24,271 bases of DNA from Prolixibacteraceae bacterium. GTDB taxonomy: Bacteria > Bacteroidota > Bacteroidia > Bacteroidales > Prolixibacteraceae. Both the position numbers and the translations under genes were made by a program. Shown here piece after piece: positions 22,516 through 24,271 of the stretch. The stretch spans positions 1 through 24,271 of the forward strand of contig JALNYZ010000048.1 in assembly GCA_023229575.1 (NCBI GenBank), read 5' to 3'. The notes beneath the pieces are model-generated. The model was given only the letters and a program-made list of their open reading frames with translations, made no database searches and was not told the DNA's origin. How positions within the stretch are numbered: position 1 is the stretch's first letter; every line of letters starts with the position of its first letter.

Positions 22516-24093
22516 TCAGTTCTCGTCATAGTAAATAATTCCTTTGCTGTTCCAGTAATGTTTCAGTTTTCCTAGGGCTTTACTGAAGTGGTCAAAATTC
22601 TTATTGATATCATTGGTCCAGCCATCTTCTGCATATGCGGCGATGCGGGGAAATACCTGGTAATACATTTCGGTAACTTTTGGTATTCGTTCTCCCCACA
22701 TTTGGCATCCCAATCCCAATACCTGTTTTGCTTGTTCGGCCTTTATTCCTTCCGGCAAAGGACTAAAACTGTATGCTTTTTCAAGGGGAGTGGCTTCATA
22801 GTTGTAATCCAAATAAGTGTATATTTTATTGGAGTTTACCACGTCATAACCTTTTGAAATGGCTTCGTTTAATAATTTCGGGGAGCCTTTCCAAAAGTGT
22901 ATAATTGAACTTTTAGCAAGCGAAGTAGTGGCAAGCTCTTCCTGTTTGTCCACATTTACATTGCCCACAATTTCGTTCCAGCCCATCATGCGTTTCCCAC
23001 TTTTTTCAATAAAATTGGAGATTCTGTTGGTGAAGTATATCTGAACGTCAGAATAGTTCTTAAATCCTTCCTTTTTCATCAAGGCATTAACCGCTTCATT
23101 ATTTTTCCATGCCGCATAATCCACTTCGTCCCCTCCAATATGAATTACTTTACCGGGGAAAAGGGCCATAACCTCCTTCAGCACTTCTTCAAGGAAACGG
23201 TACACTCTTTCGTCTGCCACATTAAAAGCATTTACTTTATCGTTTCGTCCAAAGTTGCAGGGAACTTTAATTTTTTCGCCATCCGACCCAAGCCATGGAT
23301 AAGCCGCAATTGCAGCCAAGGCATGGCCTGGCATTTCGATCTCGGGCACAATGGTAATATGCAGGTTGGCTGCATATTCTATAATTTCTTTGACATCTTC
23401 CTGTGAATAAAAACCACCATGCGCATAAGGGTTATATCTTCTGGTCGGCCCGACCGGAGGATATATCTGGGTACTGTCCCGCCAGGCGCCAACCTCTGTG
23501 AGGAGCGGGTATTTCTTAATTTCGATGCGCCATCCCTGATCATCAGTTAAATGCCAATGAAAAATATTAAGTTTTAGTAGCGCCATCTGGTCGAGTAGCC
23601 CCTTTACAACTTTTTTCCCTTTAAAGTGTCGCACATCGTCCAGCATAAAAGCCCGCCATTGATAAGCTGGCTGGTCTTCGATTTGACAACCGGCAACGGT
23701 ATAGCCGCCGCTTCCTGTAAGTTTCATCAACTGGCGTATGGTCTGAACTGCCCAAAAACATCCGGTGGTTGTCGAAGCCTCCACTTCCATTTTATCGCTG
23801 CCCACCGTGAGTTTATAAGCTTCGTTCCCTAATTGTTTGTTTTGCCTGAAGCTTAGTTTCCCATTGGGGGCTGATAGAATTTTGACACTATATTCGTCTG
23901 CAAAAATGCTTGTAACAACTCCTAATTCAGACTTAAATGCTTTAGGTAAAGTTACAGTCAAAGCCGATTTAAATTCAAATTGCCCATCCACTTCAACCAA
24001 CTTATTTGGGTAGGGTATGACAGGGAAATTCCCATGTGCCATTGCAATTATGCTTGCCGATAAAATGCTAAAAAAGATAATTACTCTTTTCAT
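22516..24093 (-). CDS. GH20 beta-N-acetylhexosaminidase, secreted (upstream copy)
   Basis: 525 residues with a signal peptide (MKRVIIFFSILSASIIAMA). The GH20b-type domain spans about 22-140, the barrel about 145-500. Barrel motifs: WRAFMLDDVRHFKGK (146-160), HWHLTDDQGWRIEIKKYPLL (179-198), EIEMPGHALAAIAAYPW, HIGGDEVDYAAW with catalytic Asp322-Glu323, and a Trp-rich CQMWGERIP near the C-terminus. The enzyme removes terminal beta-linked N-acetylhexosamine. It is a paralogue of the copy at 4609-6192 with the same domain layout, but differs in the loop before HGGFYSQED (here a longer IYPPVGPTRRYNPYA) and in the C-terminal Trp motif (MWGER against MWTEW), which may change specificity. It starts 12 bases after the GH27-like stop, so it is in the same operon. 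Confidence 0.95.
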   Translation of the reverse strand: MKRVIIFFSILSASIIAMAHGNFPVIPYPNKLVEVDGQFEFKSALTVTLPKAFKSELGVVTSIFADEYSVKILSAPNGKLSFRQNKQLGNEAYKLTVGSDKMEVEASTTTGCFWAVQTIRQLMKLTGSGGYTVAGCQIEDQPAYQWRAFMLDDVRHFKGKKVVKGLLDQMALLKLNIFHWHLTDDQGWRIEIKKYPLLTEVGAWRDSTQIYPPVGPTRRYNPYAHGGFYSQEDVKEIIEYAANLHITIVPEIEMPGHALAAIAAYPWLGSDGEKIKVPCNFGRNDKVNAFNVADERVYRFLEEVLKEVMALFPGKVIHIGGDEVDYAAWKNNEAVNALMKKEGFKNYSDVQIYFTNRISNFIEKSGKRMMGWNEIVGNVNVDKQEELATTSLAKSSIIHFWKGSPKLLNEAISKGYDVVNSNKIYTYLDYNYEATPLEKAYSFSPLPEGIKAEQAKQVLGLGCQMWGERIPKVTEMYYQVFPRIAAYAEDGWTNDINKNFDHFSKALGKLKHYWNSKGIIYYDEN

Positions 24094-24105
24094 TGTTTGT
24101 CCACT

Positions 24106-24271
24106 TTACCTTCTGCTTATTTTTATCATTACGACTCCCTGCGACGGAACCTGGGCTGTGAATTTCTGATTGTAACGACCAAGATCCTTTTGATGCCATA
24201 GATCGCGAACTGACCGTTTCCCCGAGATTTGCAATTCAGCCCAATCCACCGTTACCTCGGCAGGGCTTTTC
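24106..24271 (-). CDS. C-terminal end of a GH27-type alpha-galactosidase-like enzyme (5' part outside window)
   Basis: Only the last 54 codons and the stop are visible. The translation ends with SVRDLWHQKDLGRYNQKFTA and then QVPSQGVVMIKISRR. This is the typical end of the antiparallel beta domain that follows the GH27 barrel, where a vRDLW-x-x-x-DLG segment and a closing HGvvllk strand are conserved; here the His is Gln. GH27 includes alpha-galactosidases, alpha-N-acetylgalactosaminidases and beta-L-arabinopyranosidases. The catalytic residues are outside the window, so activity cannot be judged. The 12-base gap to the GH20 gene indicates co-transcription. Confidence 0.72.
   Translation of the reverse strand, partial: KSPAEVTVDWAELQISGKRSVRDLWHQKDLGRYNQKFTAQVPSQGVVMIKISRR

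Overview
The window looks like a glycan-utilisation region of a Bacteroidota chromosome. The signs are the gene content (GH20, GH127, GH32-like, GH27 and GH140-like enzymes with signal peptides, ROK and FGGY sugar kinases, a Tat-type Gfo/Idh oxidoreductase), A/T-rich start regions almost without Shine-Dalgarno sequences, and one TAnnTTTG-type promoter element. The relatives that come to mind are environmental Bacteroidia, but genus cannot be fixed by eye. Every supported gene lies on the minus strand, so transcription runs from high to low coordinates. No rRNA, tRNA, CRISPR array, transposase or integrase was seen, and no gap exceeds about 220 bases.

Upstream block (24271 down to 9022): thirteen genes with gaps of 1 to about 90 bases, probably one operon. 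In order of transcription: 3' end of a GH27-type alpha-galactosidase-like enzyme; secreted GH20 hexosaminidase; an unrecognised secreted 229-residue protein made of two related repeats; divergent secreted GH32-like glycosidase; ROK sugar kinase; MFS sugar porter; apiosidase-like (DUF4038/GH140-type) lipoprotein; GH127 (DUF1680) enzyme; UlaE-type L-xylulose-5-phosphate 3-epimerase; LyxK-like L-xylulose kinase; AraD/UlaF-type L-ribulose-5-phosphate 4-epimerase; DUF4432 mutarotase-like protein; GRP/ureide-permease-like sugar transporter. The picture is periplasmic or surface enzymes that release sugars, one hexose-type uptake and phosphorylation cassette (GH32-like, ROK, MFS), and one pentulose cassette (kinase, 3-epimerase, 4-epimerase, mutarotase, permease) feeding D-xylulose 5-phosphate. 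The isomerase or dehydrogenase that would make the pentulose is not in the window.

Gap 8801-9021: the largest gap. It holds a TATATTTG element, a 19-bp near-perfect palindrome and a LacI-type half-palindrome, so a second regulated transcript probably starts here.

Downstream block (8800 down to 1): a Tat-exported GH127 paralogue carrying an inserted beta-rich domain, then a second GH20; a likely intrinsic terminator follows at 4514-4540. After it come a URO-D-family (methyltransferase-like) protein, a lipoprotein esterase with two alpha/beta-hydrolase domains, and a Tat-exported Gfo/Idh/MocA oxidoreductase cut by the window edge.

No SusC/SusD pair, TonB receptor or regulator gene is present. 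The substrate is unresolved. A plant glycoprotein or a branched pectin-like glycan would fit beta-L-arabinofuranosidase-type, alpha-galactosidase-type and hexosaminidase activities together, but this is inference.
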